A stretch of DNA of 64,000 bases from Hassallia sp050875635 (lineage in GTDB: Bacteria > Cyanobacteriota > Cyanobacteriia > Cyanobacteriales > Nostocaceae). The first letter of the stretch is position 1. Each line of letters starts with the position of its first letter. This document shows, in pieces, positions 18,389 through 27,305 of this stretch. The translations under genes were made by a program, and so were the position numbers. The DNA lies in contig NZ_JBPAOH010000009.1 in the NCBI RefSeq assembly GCF_050875635.1, forward strand, positions 37,379 through 101,378, read 5' to 3'. The notes below the pieces were generated by a model that searched no databases, was not told where the DNA came from, and worked only from the letters and a program-made list of their open reading frames with translations.

Positions 18389-19105
18389 TAATTATTTTTC
18401 CTTTCTACACAGCAGTTGGAAGAAAGTAAGCGTTTTTGTCGCATATTCCCAGGACAGACATTTTAACTTTCCTTTGGAGGTTATGAACTGTTCTAGAGAT
18501 AACGCCGCATTCTAGCTTTATGTGTGAAAATTTTGCCACATCATCTGCCGAAGCTGTCAGCGAAAATAAGCGTGCGAACTAACGTGGCTTTTAATTATAC
18601 ATCAAAGTGCTACCAAGTAACTAAGGTACGCTCTGGCAAAAGCGGAATATTTAGACGCAAACATTAACAGCCCGTTTTTGCGCTCGAAATAATTGTTAAT
18701 TGTTGATTTCGCTTTTAGCGGGAAGTAGAGACTAGTAGACATATATAAAAATTAAAAAGTCGCGCAAGAAGATTGAAAGGTTCTCAGTTGAGGCTTTTTT
18801 GCGAGAACTTTACGCCAAATTAAAAAACCTGTATTCTGAGCTTATGGCTCATTTTCATCCAGTGTACTAGTAATAGCAACATAGATAGGAAAAAGTTTCA
18901 AACCTCATAAGTTATAGTTTTTGCCTAATTGTAAAGATTAATCTTTACGATTAGCCTTGGGAAAAAAATCAACTTGCAGACACAGTGCTAGGCTGCAAAG
19001 ATTTTGCGAAGATCGTACTTGGTGTGGCGAAACCAATAAATGAGCAGTTGTATTTATTAACAAATAAATTTAAATCCAGCCTCACACTCACAAAAAAAGT
19101 TGTTT
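18389..19105. other. Long intergenic region, no gene recognised
   Basis: About 715 bases carry no convincing coding sequence. There is a GGAGG only two bases before a 10-codon ATG frame at 18483-18515, which is too close to be a good ribosome site. Several A+T-rich promoter-like stretches occur. A long leader for the DHH gene or an unlisted small RNA cannot be excluded. Confidence 0.4.
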
Positions 19106-20380
19106 ATGCAATTAAATTCTCACCGTACTCAATTGAAAAGCTTGTCATTGACTTCGGAAGTCAACCCTGATGATTTGGAAATAACCCAAGAAGCGATTGA
19201 GCTTCCAACCACAAAGCCGTCGTTTGTGACAAGTGACGGAAATAATTCTTTTGCTGGACGTAATAGCGAGGGAAATCAGAAGTCCGAACAATTGCGTCAT
19301 ACGCTTACAGCACACCGACACGATCGCCAGCTGATAATTCTACAAGATTTTCCTGACCCGGATGCTCTTTCTTCTGCTTGGGCTTATCAGTTAATTGCCC
19401 AGCAATACGATATAAAATGTGAAATCATTTACGCTGGCACACTCTCGCATCAAGAAAACATTGCCTTAGTCAAGCTGACAGGTTTACCGGCACAGCGTTG
19501 GTCAGTGCAAACCTTGAGAAGCAAGGATTTGTCATATTATCAAGGTTTCGTATTAATCGATAACCAAGGAACGACCAGTCAACTATTGCCAGTAGTGCAG
19601 CAGGCAGGAATGCCACTAGTAGCGGTCATCGATCATCATAGTTCACAAGGAGAACTGAAGTCAGAATTTGTTGATATCCGTCCTTTTGTGCGAGCGACGG
19701 CAACAATTTTTACGCAGTACTTACAAGCAGGGTTACTGAACTTAGATAATGGCACAAATCAGCATATAAAATGCGCTACTGCCTTGATGCATGGCTTGCG
19801 ATCTGATACAAATCGTCTGATGCAAGCGCAAGAAGAGGACTTTATGGCAGCTGCGTATCTGAGTCGATTTTGTGACGTACAATTGCTGAACGCGGTACTT
19901 CAGGCAAATCGTTCCAAACCTGTGATGGATGTGATTGAGCGATCGCTTAAAAATCGCATCGTCCAAAATAACTTTTCCATTGCGGGTGTGGGGTATCTAC
20001 GCTACGATGACCGCGATGCCATCCCCCAAGCGGCAGATTTTTTGGTGACAGAAGAAAACGTTCATACCGCCGTAGTTTACGGCATTGTTCACGATGAAGA
20101 TGACGAACTCGAAGTAGTTGTCGGTTCTTTGAGAACTACCAAACTTACTCTAGACCCCGACGAGTTTATCAAAGAAGCTTTTGGGCAAGATAGCTCAGGA
20201 CGCTTTTTTGGTGGTGGGAGAACCAGCGCAGGGGGTTTTGAGATTCCGATGGGTTTCTTATCTGGAGGCAACGAAAATTCTGCCTATGCGAGGATGAAAT
20301 GGGAAGTCTTCGATGCCCAAATTAAGCAAAAGTTGCTGCGGTTGGTAAATCCTAAAGATAATTTGATTCAAGCTGAGTAG
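19106..20380 (+). CDS. DHH-family phosphoesterase (NrnA/RecJ-like)
   Basis: About 424 residues. After a non-conserved N-end of about 65 residues comes the DHH core: LQDFPDPDALSSAWA (metal-binding DxD), FVLIDNQG, and the signature VIDHH. A C-terminal DHHA1 domain ends in RFFGGGRTSAGGFEIP. Members hydrolyse nanoRNA, cyclic dinucleotide products or pAp. Which of these applies is not decided by sequence, so a bifunctional oligoribonuclease/pAp phosphatase is the default guess. The ATG at 19106 was preferred to the TTG two codons before. Confidence 0.88.
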   Translation: MQLNSHRTQLKSLSLTSEVNPDDLEITQEAIELPTTKPSFVTSDGNNSFAGRNSEGNQKSEQLRHTLTAHRHDRQLIILQDFPDPDALSSAWAYQLIAQQYDIKCEIIYAGTLSHQENIALVKLTGLPAQRWSVQTLRSKDLSYYQGFVLIDNQGTTSQLLPVVQQAGMPLVAVIDHHSSQGELKSEFVDIRPFVRATATIFTQYLQAGLLNLDNGTNQHIKCATALMHGLRSDTNRLMQAQEEDFMAAAYLSRFCDVQLLNAVLQANRSKPVMDVIERSLKNRIVQNNFSIAGVGYLRYDDRDAIPQAADFLVTEENVHTAVVYGIVHDEDDELEVVVGSLRTTKLTLDPDEFIKEAFGQDSSGRFFGGGRTSAGGFEIPMGFLSGGNENSAYARMKWEVFDAQIKQKLLRLVNPKDNLIQAE

Positions 20381-20382
20381 GG

Positions 20383-20515
20383 ATAGTGGATAGTGGGTAA
20401 TGGGGCATGGGGCATGGGGCATGGGGCATGGGGCATGGGGCATGGAAAAAGAATTATTACCCATTACCCATTCCCAATTCCCAATGCCCAATGCCCAATG
20501 CCCATTGACAACTAT
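20383..20515. repeat. STRR tract (ggggcat, then cccaatg heptamers)
   Basis: Six tandem ggggcat units are followed by inverted-sense cccaatgc units. The two halves are complementary in kind and could form an imperfect long hairpin between the DHH and sixA genes. Confidence 0.8.
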
Positions 20516-20528
20516 CAACCAACTAACT

Positions 20529-21023
20529 GTGGAACTGTATTTAATTCGTCATGGTATCGCCGAATCGGGTGGATCTGATATTACAGATGAAGAGCGATCG
20601 CTTACCAAAGAAGGGCGACAAAAAACCGAAAAAATTGCCCAACGCCTGAAAACGTTGGGTTTACACTTTGATTTAATCGCCACCAGTCCCTTAGTACGCG
20701 CTCGCCAAACCGCCGAAATCCTCATCGCCACCGGATTAAGTTCGCAAATGGAAGAATGCATCTACCTGGGCTTTGATGGCGATATTCATAGTTGGGTTGC
20801 GGACTGGTTGGAACCGAGAAATTATTCACCGCAAACGCAACTTGCGCTGGTTGGACATGAACCTTGTTTGAGCGAATGGGCGTCCATTCTCCTTTGGGGT
20901 GATGCCAAACAAGGTTTAGTCCTGAAAAAAGCAGGTATGATCGGAATAAAACTACCAGAAAAAGGCTCATATCTGGGTCGTAGTCAGATGTTTTGGTTGA
21001 CACCACCCAAGTACTTGCTATAG
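20529..21023 (+). CDS. sixA: Histidine phosphatase family protein, SixA-like
   Basis: About 164 residues. The RHG motif (LYLIRHGIAESG) at the very N-terminus carries the phosphorylated His. The second catalytic His is in LVGHEPCLSEW, and ATSPLVRARQTAE is the family helix. SixA removes phosphate from HPt domains, and a target among the many phosphorelay proteins (for example the hybrid kinase at 30.5 kb) is possible but unproven. The GTG at 20529 is chosen because it places the RHG motif at residue 7. The longer frame upstream is translated STRR sequence. Confidence 0.88.
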   Translation: MELYLIRHGIAESGGSDITDEERSLTKEGRQKTEKIAQRLKTLGLHFDLIATSPLVRARQTAEILIATGLSSQMEECIYLGFDGDIHSWVADWLEPRNYSPQTQLALVGHEPCLSEWASILLWGDAKQGLVLKKAGMIGIKLPEKGSYLGRSQMFWLTPPKYLL

Positions 21024-21135
21024 CGGTTTCTTTATAGTTTTCAAAGAACTATGGTTACAAGAGATACTGTTATGGCGATAACAATTTCTGGTAAGTTAGC
21101 TTGAGCAAAACTTTCAAAAAACAGATGGTGTTGCC

Positions 21136-22272
21136 ATGATGGTGTGCGAATATAAGCCCGGTTTGGAAGGCATTCCCGCCGCCGAATCCAGTATCAGCAA
21201 TGTTGACGGGCAAAAGGGAATACTTGAATATCGTGGCATCCAAATTGAGGAACTAGCAGAAAAAAGTACATTTCTGGAAACTGCTTATCTGTTAATCTGG
21301 GGTCAGTTGCCCACATCCGAAGAACTGCAAGCGTTTGAGCATGAAATTCGCTTCCACAGACGGATAAAATATCGCATCCGTGACATGATGAAATGCTTTC
21401 CAGAAAGCGGTCATCCAATGGATGCTCTGCAAGCCTCAGCCGCCGCTTTAGGCTTGTTTTATTCGCGCCGTGACTTACATAACCCTGCCTACATTCGGGA
21501 TGCAGTGGTTCGCTTGTTGGCAACCATTCCGACAATGGTAGCAGCGTTTCAGTTAATGCGAAAAGGTAACGATCCGGTGCGCCCTTGCGATGACCTGGAT
21601 TACTCGGCTAACTTTCTCTATATGTTGAGCGAGAAAGAACCCGATCCGCTAGCAGCGCGAATTTTTGATGTCTGCTTGATTCTTCATGCCGAGCATACAA
21701 TGAATGCTTCCACCTTCAGCGCGAGGGTGACAGCTTCTACCTTAACTGACCCCTACGCCGTGGTTGCCAGCGCAGTCGGAACCTTGGGAGGACCTTTGCA
21801 CGGTGGGGCAAACGAAGAAGTAATTCAGATGTTAGAAGAAATAGGCTCGGTAGCGAATGTACGTCCCTACCTAGAAGATTGTCTGCAACGCAAAGCCAAA
21901 ATTATGGGCTTTGGACATCGTGTTTACAAAGTGAAAGACCCGCGAGCCACGATTTTGCAAGACTTAGCACAGCAATTGTTTGCGAAGTTCGGCAGTGACA
22001 AGTACTATGACATCGCCATAGAGATGGAACGGGTGGTAGAAGAGAAACTCGGTCATAAAGGAATTTATCCGAATGTTGACTTTTATTCGGGTTTGGTGTA
22101 TGCCAAATTAGGAATTCCTACAGATTTGTTTACACCAATATTTGCGATCGCTCGTGTTGCCGGTTGGTTAGCTCACTGGAAAGAACAACTCGCAGAAAAC
22201 CGCATTTTCCGTCCTACCCAAGTTTACAACGGTCAGCACGAAATTGCTTACACCGCCATTGAAGAGCGTTAA
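21136..22272 (+). CDS. gltA: Citrate synthase
   Basis: The 378-residue protein has the length of type I (dimeric) citrate synthases. Active-site motifs are HAEHTMNASTFSARV, GGPLHGGANEE (catalytic His), GFGHRVYK (His) and VDFYSGLVY (Asp). It condenses oxaloacetate with acetyl-CoA and supplies 2-oxoglutarate carbon for nitrogen assimilation in cyanobacteria. ATG codons at 21136 and 21139 are both possible. It stands alone, followed by an STRR spacer before the ndh cluster. Confidence 0.96.
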   Translation: MMVCEYKPGLEGIPAAESSISNVDGQKGILEYRGIQIEELAEKSTFLETAYLLIWGQLPTSEELQAFEHEIRFHRRIKYRIRDMMKCFPESGHPMDALQASAAALGLFYSRRDLHNPAYIRDAVVRLLATIPTMVAAFQLMRKGNDPVRPCDDLDYSANFLYMLSEKEPDPLAARIFDVCLILHAEHTMNASTFSARVTASTLTDPYAVVASAVGTLGGPLHGGANEEVIQMLEEIGSVANVRPYLEDCLQRKAKIMGFGHRVYKVKDPRATILQDLAQQLFAKFGSDKYYDIAIEMERVVEEKLGHKGIYPNVDFYSGLVYAKLGIPTDLFTPIFAIARVAGWLAHWKEQLAENRIFRPTQVYNGQHEIAYTAIEER

Positions 22273-22276
22273 TCGG

Positions 22277-22395
22277 TAATGGGGCAATGGGCAATGGGCA
22301 ATGGGCATTGGGCAATGGGAATAAAAAGAAGTTTCCGTATTTCTATGCCCCATGCCCCATGCCCCATGCCCCATGCCCCATGCCCCATTCCCCAC
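22277..22395. repeat. STRR tract (gcaatgg and ccccatg heptamers)
   Basis: Tandem gggcaat heptamers are followed by at least five ccccatg units on the complementary sense, again giving a possible long imperfect inverted repeat. It makes up much of the 325-base gltA-ndhA spacer. The rest, 22396-22598, is A+T-rich leader DNA. Confidence 0.8.
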
Positions 22396-22598
22396 TTCTC
22401 AATCATTACCATAGGTAAAACTTCTCATCAGGTAGACGAGGGGAAAAACCATCCAACGATATACTAGGCATGGTAATTAGCAACAAATCTTCAATCAAGC
22501 GTCAACAAGAGCAGAATTATTAATGGATAAGTTTACAAATATTAACTCAAATTAATAGTTGTAAATGACTAAGACTCGATGACTTCAACAACGGAAAA

Positions 22599-23717
22599 AT
22601 GAATCCAGGAATTGACCTCCAAGGAACTTTTATTAAATCCCTGATGGATTTGGGGCTACCATCCGGCACAGCCAAAGCAATTTGGATGCCCCTGCCGATG
22701 ATATTGATGCTCATTGGGGCAACAGTTGGTGTGCTGGTTTGTGTTTGGCTAGAAAGGAAGATTTCCGCAGCCGCACAGCAGCGGATTGGACCTGAATACA
22801 TAGGACCTTTAGGCTTGTTGGCTCCTGTAGCCGATGGTCTAAAGTTGGTATTCAAAGAAGATGTAGTGCCAACTCAGGCTGACCCCTGGCTGTTTACCCT
22901 CGGTCCAATCATCGTTGTATTGCCAGTATTTCTGTCATATCTGATTGTGCCTTTTGGACAGAATATCCTGATTAGCAATATTGGCACAGGAGTCTTTTTG
23001 TGGATTGCTTTATCTAGCATTCAGCCGATTGGCTTGCTGATGGCTGGTTACGCCTCAAATAACAAATACTCTCTCTTAGGGGGGTTGCGGGCAGCAGCGC
23101 AATCGATTAGTTATGAGATTCCTTTGGCGTTATCGGTGTTAGCGATCGTCATGATGTCTAACAGCCTCAGCACCGTTGATATCGTCAATCAACAATCGGG
23201 TTACGGCATCTTAGGGTGGAACGTTTGGCGGCAACCAGTCGGTTTTATCATCTTTTGGATCTCCGCTCTTGCCGAATGCGAACGTATGCCTTTTGACCTA
23301 CCCGAAGCCGAAGAAGAAATAGTAGCAGGCTACCAGACTGAATACTCTGGGATGAAATTCGCTCTGTTCTACCTAAGTTCTTATGTCAACCTGGTGCTTT
23401 CTGCTTTGCTAGTATCAGTTTTATACCTGGGCGGCTGGGATTTTCCCATTTCACTTAACTTGATTGCCAGTTGGGTCGGAGTTAGCGAAACTAATCCCGT
23501 ATTGCAGATCGTAGATGCCTCACTAGGCATCACCATGACCTTACTCAAGGCTTACTTCTTAGTCTTTCTCGCAATTTTGTTGCGCTGGACAGTGCCACGG
23601 GTTCGCATTGACCAATTGCTAGATTTAGGATGGAAATTCTTACTACCAGTTGGGTTGGTTAACCTTCTATTAACCGCAGCCTTGAAACTAGCCTTTCCCG
23701 TTGCTTTTGGAGGCTAA
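22599..23717 (+). CDS. ndhA: NAD(P)H-quinone oxidoreductase subunit 1 (NdhA)
   Basis: A 372-residue membrane protein with eight predicted helices. It corresponds to complex I NuoH, which forms part of the quinone chamber of NDH-1. Diagnostic motifs are WLERKISAAAQQRIGPEYIGP, GLKLVFKED and the ERMPFDLPEAEEEIVAGYQTEY-type acidic loop (read in two parts around residues 228-250). It opens the ndhA-I-G-E cluster for the thylakoid NDH-1 complex used in cyclic electron flow and respiration. Confidence 0.97.
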   Translation: MNPGIDLQGTFIKSLMDLGLPSGTAKAIWMPLPMILMLIGATVGVLVCVWLERKISAAAQQRIGPEYIGPLGLLAPVADGLKLVFKEDVVPTQADPWLFTLGPIIVVLPVFLSYLIVPFGQNILISNIGTGVFLWIALSSIQPIGLLMAGYASNNKYSLLGGLRAAAQSISYEIPLALSVLAIVMMSNSLSTVDIVNQQSGYGILGWNVWRQPVGFIIFWISALAECERMPFDLPEAEEEIVAGYQTEYSGMKFALFYLSSYVNLVLSALLVSVLYLGGWDFPISLNLIASWVGVSETNPVLQIVDASLGITMTLLKAYFLVFLAILLRWTVPRVRIDQLLDLGWKFLLPVGLVNLLLTAALKLAFPVAFGG

Positions 23718-23790
23718 TCACTAATCGCTAATCGCTAATCGCTAATCGTTTTTTTACAATTAGCAATTAGCAATTAGCAATTACCCATAA
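23716..23790. repeat. Tandem ctaatcg and caattag heptamers
   Basis: Four ctaatcg heptamers after the ndhA stop are followed by four tagcaat units. The second set partly complements the first. It lies in the short ndhA-ndhI spacer, which nevertheless keeps the ndhI ribosome site (agagagag). Confidence 0.8.
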
Positions 23791-23805
23791 AGAGAGAGAC
23801 ACAAA

Positions 23806-24384
23806 ATGTTAAAGTTCCTAAAACAAGTTGGTGATTACGCCAAAGAAACGGTACAAGCTGCTCGTTACATTGGTCAAGGTTTGTCTGTCACCTTTGACCA
23901 CATGCAACGGCGTCCAGTAACCGTGCAGTATCCTTACGAAAAATTGATTCCCGGTGAGCGGTTTCGCGGTAGAATTCACTTTGAATTTGATAAGTGCATT
24001 GCTTGCGAAGTCTGTGTTCGTGTTTGTCCAATTAACTTGCCTGTAGTTGATTGGGAATACGACAAGGCAAGCAAAAAGAAAAAGCTCAACCACTACAGCA
24101 TCGACTTTGGAGTTTGTATCTTCTGCGGTAACTGCGTGGAATTTTGCCCAACTAACTGTTTATCGATGACAGAAGAGTATGAGCTTTCCACATACGATCG
24201 CCATGAATTGAACTATGACAACGTGGCGCTAGGTCGTTTGCCTTACAAAGTTACAAATGACCCGATGGTAACACCGCTACGCGAACTGGTCTACCTACCC
24301 AAAGGCGTGATGGAACCCCACGGTTTGCCAGCCGATGCACCCCGCCCCGGTGCCCGTCCAGAAGACTTAGTGGAAAAGGGCTAA
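23806..24384 (+). CDS. ndhI: NAD(P)H-quinone oxidoreductase iron-sulfur subunit NdhI
   Basis: A 192-residue peripheral subunit with two 4Fe-4S motifs: CIACEVCVRVCP near residue 64 and CIFCGNCVEFCP near 104. The C-terminal extension (about 45 residues) is usual for cyanobacteria. It passes electrons from ferredoxin-side clusters toward plastoquinone. It lies 88 bases downstream of ndhA. Confidence 0.97.
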   Translation: MLKFLKQVGDYAKETVQAARYIGQGLSVTFDHMQRRPVTVQYPYEKLIPGERFRGRIHFEFDKCIACEVCVRVCPINLPVVDWEYDKASKKKKLNHYSIDFGVCIFCGNCVEFCPTNCLSMTEEYELSTYDRHELNYDNVALGRLPYKVTNDPMVTPLRELVYLPKGVMEPHGLPADAPRPGARPEDLVEKG

Positions 24385-24445
24385 TAGGTAATAGGTAGTT
24401 GCTATTACCCATTACCGATTACCCATTACCAGTTACCAATTATCA
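24385..24445. repeat. Tandem attaccc/ggtaata units
   Basis: Degenerate units of ggtaatag then attacccattacc fill the ndhI-ndhG spacer and are partly self-complementary. Confidence 0.65.
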
Positions 24446-24466
24446 GATATTAAAGGACAAAAAACA

Positions 24467-25114
24467 GTGAATCTAGCCCAAGGAGTACAAATCGTTTCCT
24501 TTGGCATACTGGCGGTGATGATGGTAGGAACTGCGCTTGGTGTAGTGCTGTTCTCAAGCATTGTCTATTCTGCTTTTATGCTGGGAGGCGTGTTTATTAG
24601 CATTGCTGGCTTGTATCTGTTGCTCAATGGTGACTTTGTAGCATCAGCACAATTGCTAATTTACGTCGGTGCGGTGAACGTGCTGATTTTGTTTGCAATT
24701 ATGTTGGTAAATAAACGGGAAGATTTTGTGCCGTTTCCCAATGCTTGGATACGTAAAGCCCTAACGGGGGTAGTCAGTCTAGGATTGTTTGCCCTGTTAA
24801 GTACGATGGTCTTAGCGACACCTTGGAGTCATTCAACTCCTGTTGTGGGTGGTGAAAGTTCCATCGTTTTAATTGGTGAGCATTTCTTCAGTGACTTTTT
24901 GCTACCTTTTGAACTCGCTTCTATTTTGTTGCTAATGGCAATGGTGGGAGCAATTATTTTGGCGCGTCGCGAGTATTTGCCAGAACCGATATCATCTGGA
25001 TTGCCGCAAACCATTTTAACTTTACCAGAACGCCCCAGAGAACTGGTATCGGCTGGTACTAGTACTGACTTGGATGGTACTGATACTTATCGTGGTGGTT
25101 CTCGTCGCGAATAA
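24467..25114 (+). CDS. ndhG: NAD(P)H-quinone oxidoreductase subunit 6 (NdhG)
   Basis: A 215-residue protein with five hydrophobic helices, matching NuoJ/NdhG (SIVYSAFMLGGVFISIAGLYLLL, and NVLILFAIMLVNKRED as the family helix). The GTG start is supported by an aaaggac ribosome site 10 bases upstream. The C-terminal 40 residues are hydrophilic and poorly conserved. It belongs to the proton-pumping membrane arm of NDH-1. Confidence 0.95.
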   Translation: MNLAQGVQIVSFGILAVMMVGTALGVVLFSSIVYSAFMLGGVFISIAGLYLLLNGDFVASAQLLIYVGAVNVLILFAIMLVNKREDFVPFPNAWIRKALTGVVSLGLFALLSTMVLATPWSHSTPVVGGESSIVLIGEHFFSDFLLPFELASILLLMAMVGAIILARREYLPEPISSGLPQTILTLPERPRELVSAGTSTDLDGTDTYRGGSRRE

Positions 25115-25116
25115 TC

Positions 25117-25275
25117 AAAGAGGGGAATGGGGCATGGGGAATGGGGCATCGTCCAAGTGGTCTATGTGTGGCTGTGAAATAGGTCTAGCTTCTTTTTATT
25201 GCCAATTCCCAATGCCCAATTACGAATTACCCATTGCCCATTGCCCATTGCCCAATTCCCAATGCCCATTAACAA
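25117..25275. repeat. STRR tract between ndhG and ndhE
   Basis: Units of ggggcatg at the left end and cccaatgc/cccattgc at the right end surround a non-repeat core. The operon is interrupted by repeats without loss of gene order. Confidence 0.75.
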
Positions 25276-25290
25276 CCAACAAACAAATTC

Positions 25291-25596
25291 ATGCAACTCC
25301 AGTACTTTTTATTACTAGCAGCGGCTTTGTTCTGTATTGGCATCTTTGGCTTAATTACTAGCCGTAATGCCGTGCGGGTGCTGATGTCGATTGAGTTGAT
25401 GCTGAATGCTGTTAATCTGAATTTAATGGCATTTTCTAACTTCCTAGACTCAACATTAATTAAAGGTCAAGTTTTCACAGTATTTGTGATTACCGTGGCT
25501 GCTGCTGAAGCGGCAGTTGGTTTAGCGATCGTGCTTGCCATTTATCGCAACCGCGATACTGTCGATATGGAGCAGTTTAATCTTCTGAAGTGGTGA
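25291..25596 (+). CDS. ndhE: NAD(P)H-quinone oxidoreductase subunit 4L (NdhE)
   Basis: A 101-residue protein with three helices, matching NuoK. The two functional glutamates are visible: one in MSIELMLNAVNLN and one in AAAEAAVGLAIVLAIYR. It is a proton-translocating membrane subunit of NDH-1. It ends six bases before nadK, suggesting cotranscription. Confidence 0.97.
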   Translation: MQLQYFLLLAAALFCIGIFGLITSRNAVRVLMSIELMLNAVNLNLMAFSNFLDSTLIKGQVFTVFVITVAAAEAAVGLAIVLAIYRNRDTVDMEQFNLLKW

Positions 25597-25602
25597 TATG
25601 AA

Positions 25603-26526
25603 GTGCAACTCAAGCAAGTAATCATTGCTTATAAAGCCAGAGACCCCCAAAGCAAACGCTGGGCTGAAATCTGCGCCAAGCAACTTGAAGACCGCCAATG
25701 CCACGTATTGATGGGACCCAGTGGACCAAAAGACAATCCTTATCCGGTGTTTTTGGCTTCTGTAGGGCAACCAATCGATCTGGCTGTGGTACTTGGCGGT
25801 GATGGTACTGTTTTAACTGGTGCAAGACATTTAGCCCCAGCTGGTATCCCAATTCTGGCAGTGAATGTGGGAGGTCATCTGGGGTTTTTAACTGAGTCGG
25901 TGGAAGAATTTCAGGATACAGAGAAGGTTTGGGATCGGCTGCTGGAGGATCGCTATGCTATCCAGCGGCGTATGATGCTACAAGCGGCGGTATATGAGGG
26001 ACATGGGACAAATATAGAACCTGTTACCGAACGCTACCTGGCTTTGAATGATATGAGTATCAAACCTGCTTCCGCCGATCGCATGATCACTTCAATTTTA
26101 GAAATGGAAATTGATAGTGAAATTGTCGATCAGTATCAAGGAGATGGTTTGATTCTGGCTACTCCCACAGGTTCCACTGGTTACACCGTTTCTGCCAATG
26201 GTCCGATTATGCACGATGGTATGGAAGCGATTACCATTACTCCCATTTGTCCGATGAGTCTTTCTAGTCGTCCTCTGGTATTACCTCCCGGTTCGGTTGT
26301 TAGCATCTGGCCTTTGGGAGATTATGAGTTAAGTACCAAGCTGTGGATGGATGGAGTGTTAGCTACTTCGATTTGGCCCGGACACCGCGTTGATGTGCGA
26401 ATGGCGGATTGTCGCTCTAAGTTTATTATTCTGCGGGAAAATTATTCCTACTATCAAACGCTGCGAGAGAAATTATTGTGGACGGGGACAAGGGTTCGCT
26501 ACAGTAGTAATAATCAGCACAATTGA
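25603..26526 (+). CDS. nadK: NAD kinase
   Basis: This 307-residue enzyme phosphorylates NAD to NADP. Signature motifs are LGGDGTVLTGAR (catalytic GGDG), NVGGHLGFLTE and the glycine-rich TPTGSTGYTVSANGP. A GTG start was chosen; it lies 6 bases after the ndhE stop. Coupling a NADP-forming enzyme to the NDH-1 genes makes metabolic sense, since the photosynthetic complex handles reductant from NADPH/ferredoxin. Cyanobacteria usually have two NAD kinases, so this may be one of two. Confidence 0.94.
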   Translation: MQLKQVIIAYKARDPQSKRWAEICAKQLEDRQCHVLMGPSGPKDNPYPVFLASVGQPIDLAVVLGGDGTVLTGARHLAPAGIPILAVNVGGHLGFLTESVEEFQDTEKVWDRLLEDRYAIQRRMMLQAAVYEGHGTNIEPVTERYLALNDMSIKPASADRMITSILEMEIDSEIVDQYQGDGLILATPTGSTGYTVSANGPIMHDGMEAITITPICPMSLSSRPLVLPPGSVVSIWPLGDYELSTKLWMDGVLATSIWPGHRVDVRMADCRSKFIILRENYSYYQTLREKLLWTGTRVRYSSNNQHN

Positions 26527-26628
26527 TAGAAGTAGAAGCGATCGCATTTAGCCTACAGAAAAAATATGCGATCGCTCAATAACAGACTACATTGCCTAGA
26601 TAATTCGCAGCTTCATCTTCAAATTTGA

Positions 26629-27020
26629 CTACAGATCCGGGCAAACTGCATCTACCTCAACTTCAATCAACATCGCTGGATCGATCAAAGATTTTACTTC
26701 CAACATACTTGTAACGGGCGGATTTTCTCCAAAGAATTCTTGATGCGCCCGTCCAAATCTGCCCAAAGGGTGATGTCGGTGACAAACATCCGGGTTCGTA
26801 CTACGCAGCTTGTATCAGCGCCTAAATCTTGCAAAGCTTTTTGAATAATCTCAAAACAGCGTTTTGCTTGCGCGTAAGCATCACCTGGGGCAAACACGCT
26901 ACCAGCTTCATCAACTGACGCAGTACCGGAAAGATAAATCAAATTTGCAACTTTCACCCCTCGACAGTAGCCTACTTTTGACTCCCAAGATACACCAGAA
27001 AATGTTCGCTTAACTTGCAT
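26629..27020 (-). pseudogene. ridA: RidA/YjgF-family enamine deaminase gene, frameshifted
   Basis: Reading on the minus strand, MQVKRTFSG... shows a typical RidA fold (VKVANLIYLSGTASVD, CFEIIQKALQDLGAD, VVRTRMFVTDI) and then changes to unrelated residues after LWADL. In another frame the expected C-terminus resumes: AHQEFFGENPPVTSMLEVK and then LIDPAMLIEVEVDAVC. Restoring one T in the TTT run at 26755-26757 would give WADFGRAHQEFF, the family consensus. The intact protein would be about 130 residues. RidA hydrolyses reactive enamine/imine intermediates of PLP enzymes. True decay or a sequencing error are both possible. Confidence 0.88.
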
Positions 27021-27305
27021 CGGTTATCATGTGAAACGTTATGTTAATCAATCGTACTTGCAATAACAATACTAATATTTACGCAGTTACAAAGTAGTTT
27101 GGATAAATTTAATACAATTTAACTATATTATTTTGAGAGTTAATAAAGATAAGGTATTTATTCCTCTTAGTACCAAATTAAGTTACTGTCAAAGTAAGGT
27201 TGGTGATGTTTTACAATAAACGGCTCTGTGTGAGTACGCTAGCAAGCCTCATTTAATTAATTCACCTACTTTTGTAGTTTTTTTAACAACTTCTTGGGAT
27301 TGCTT

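Noticed and set aside
18483..18515. Ten-codon frame after GGAGG as a leader peptide
   Set aside because: The GGAGG is only two bases from the ATG and no attenuator hairpin follows.
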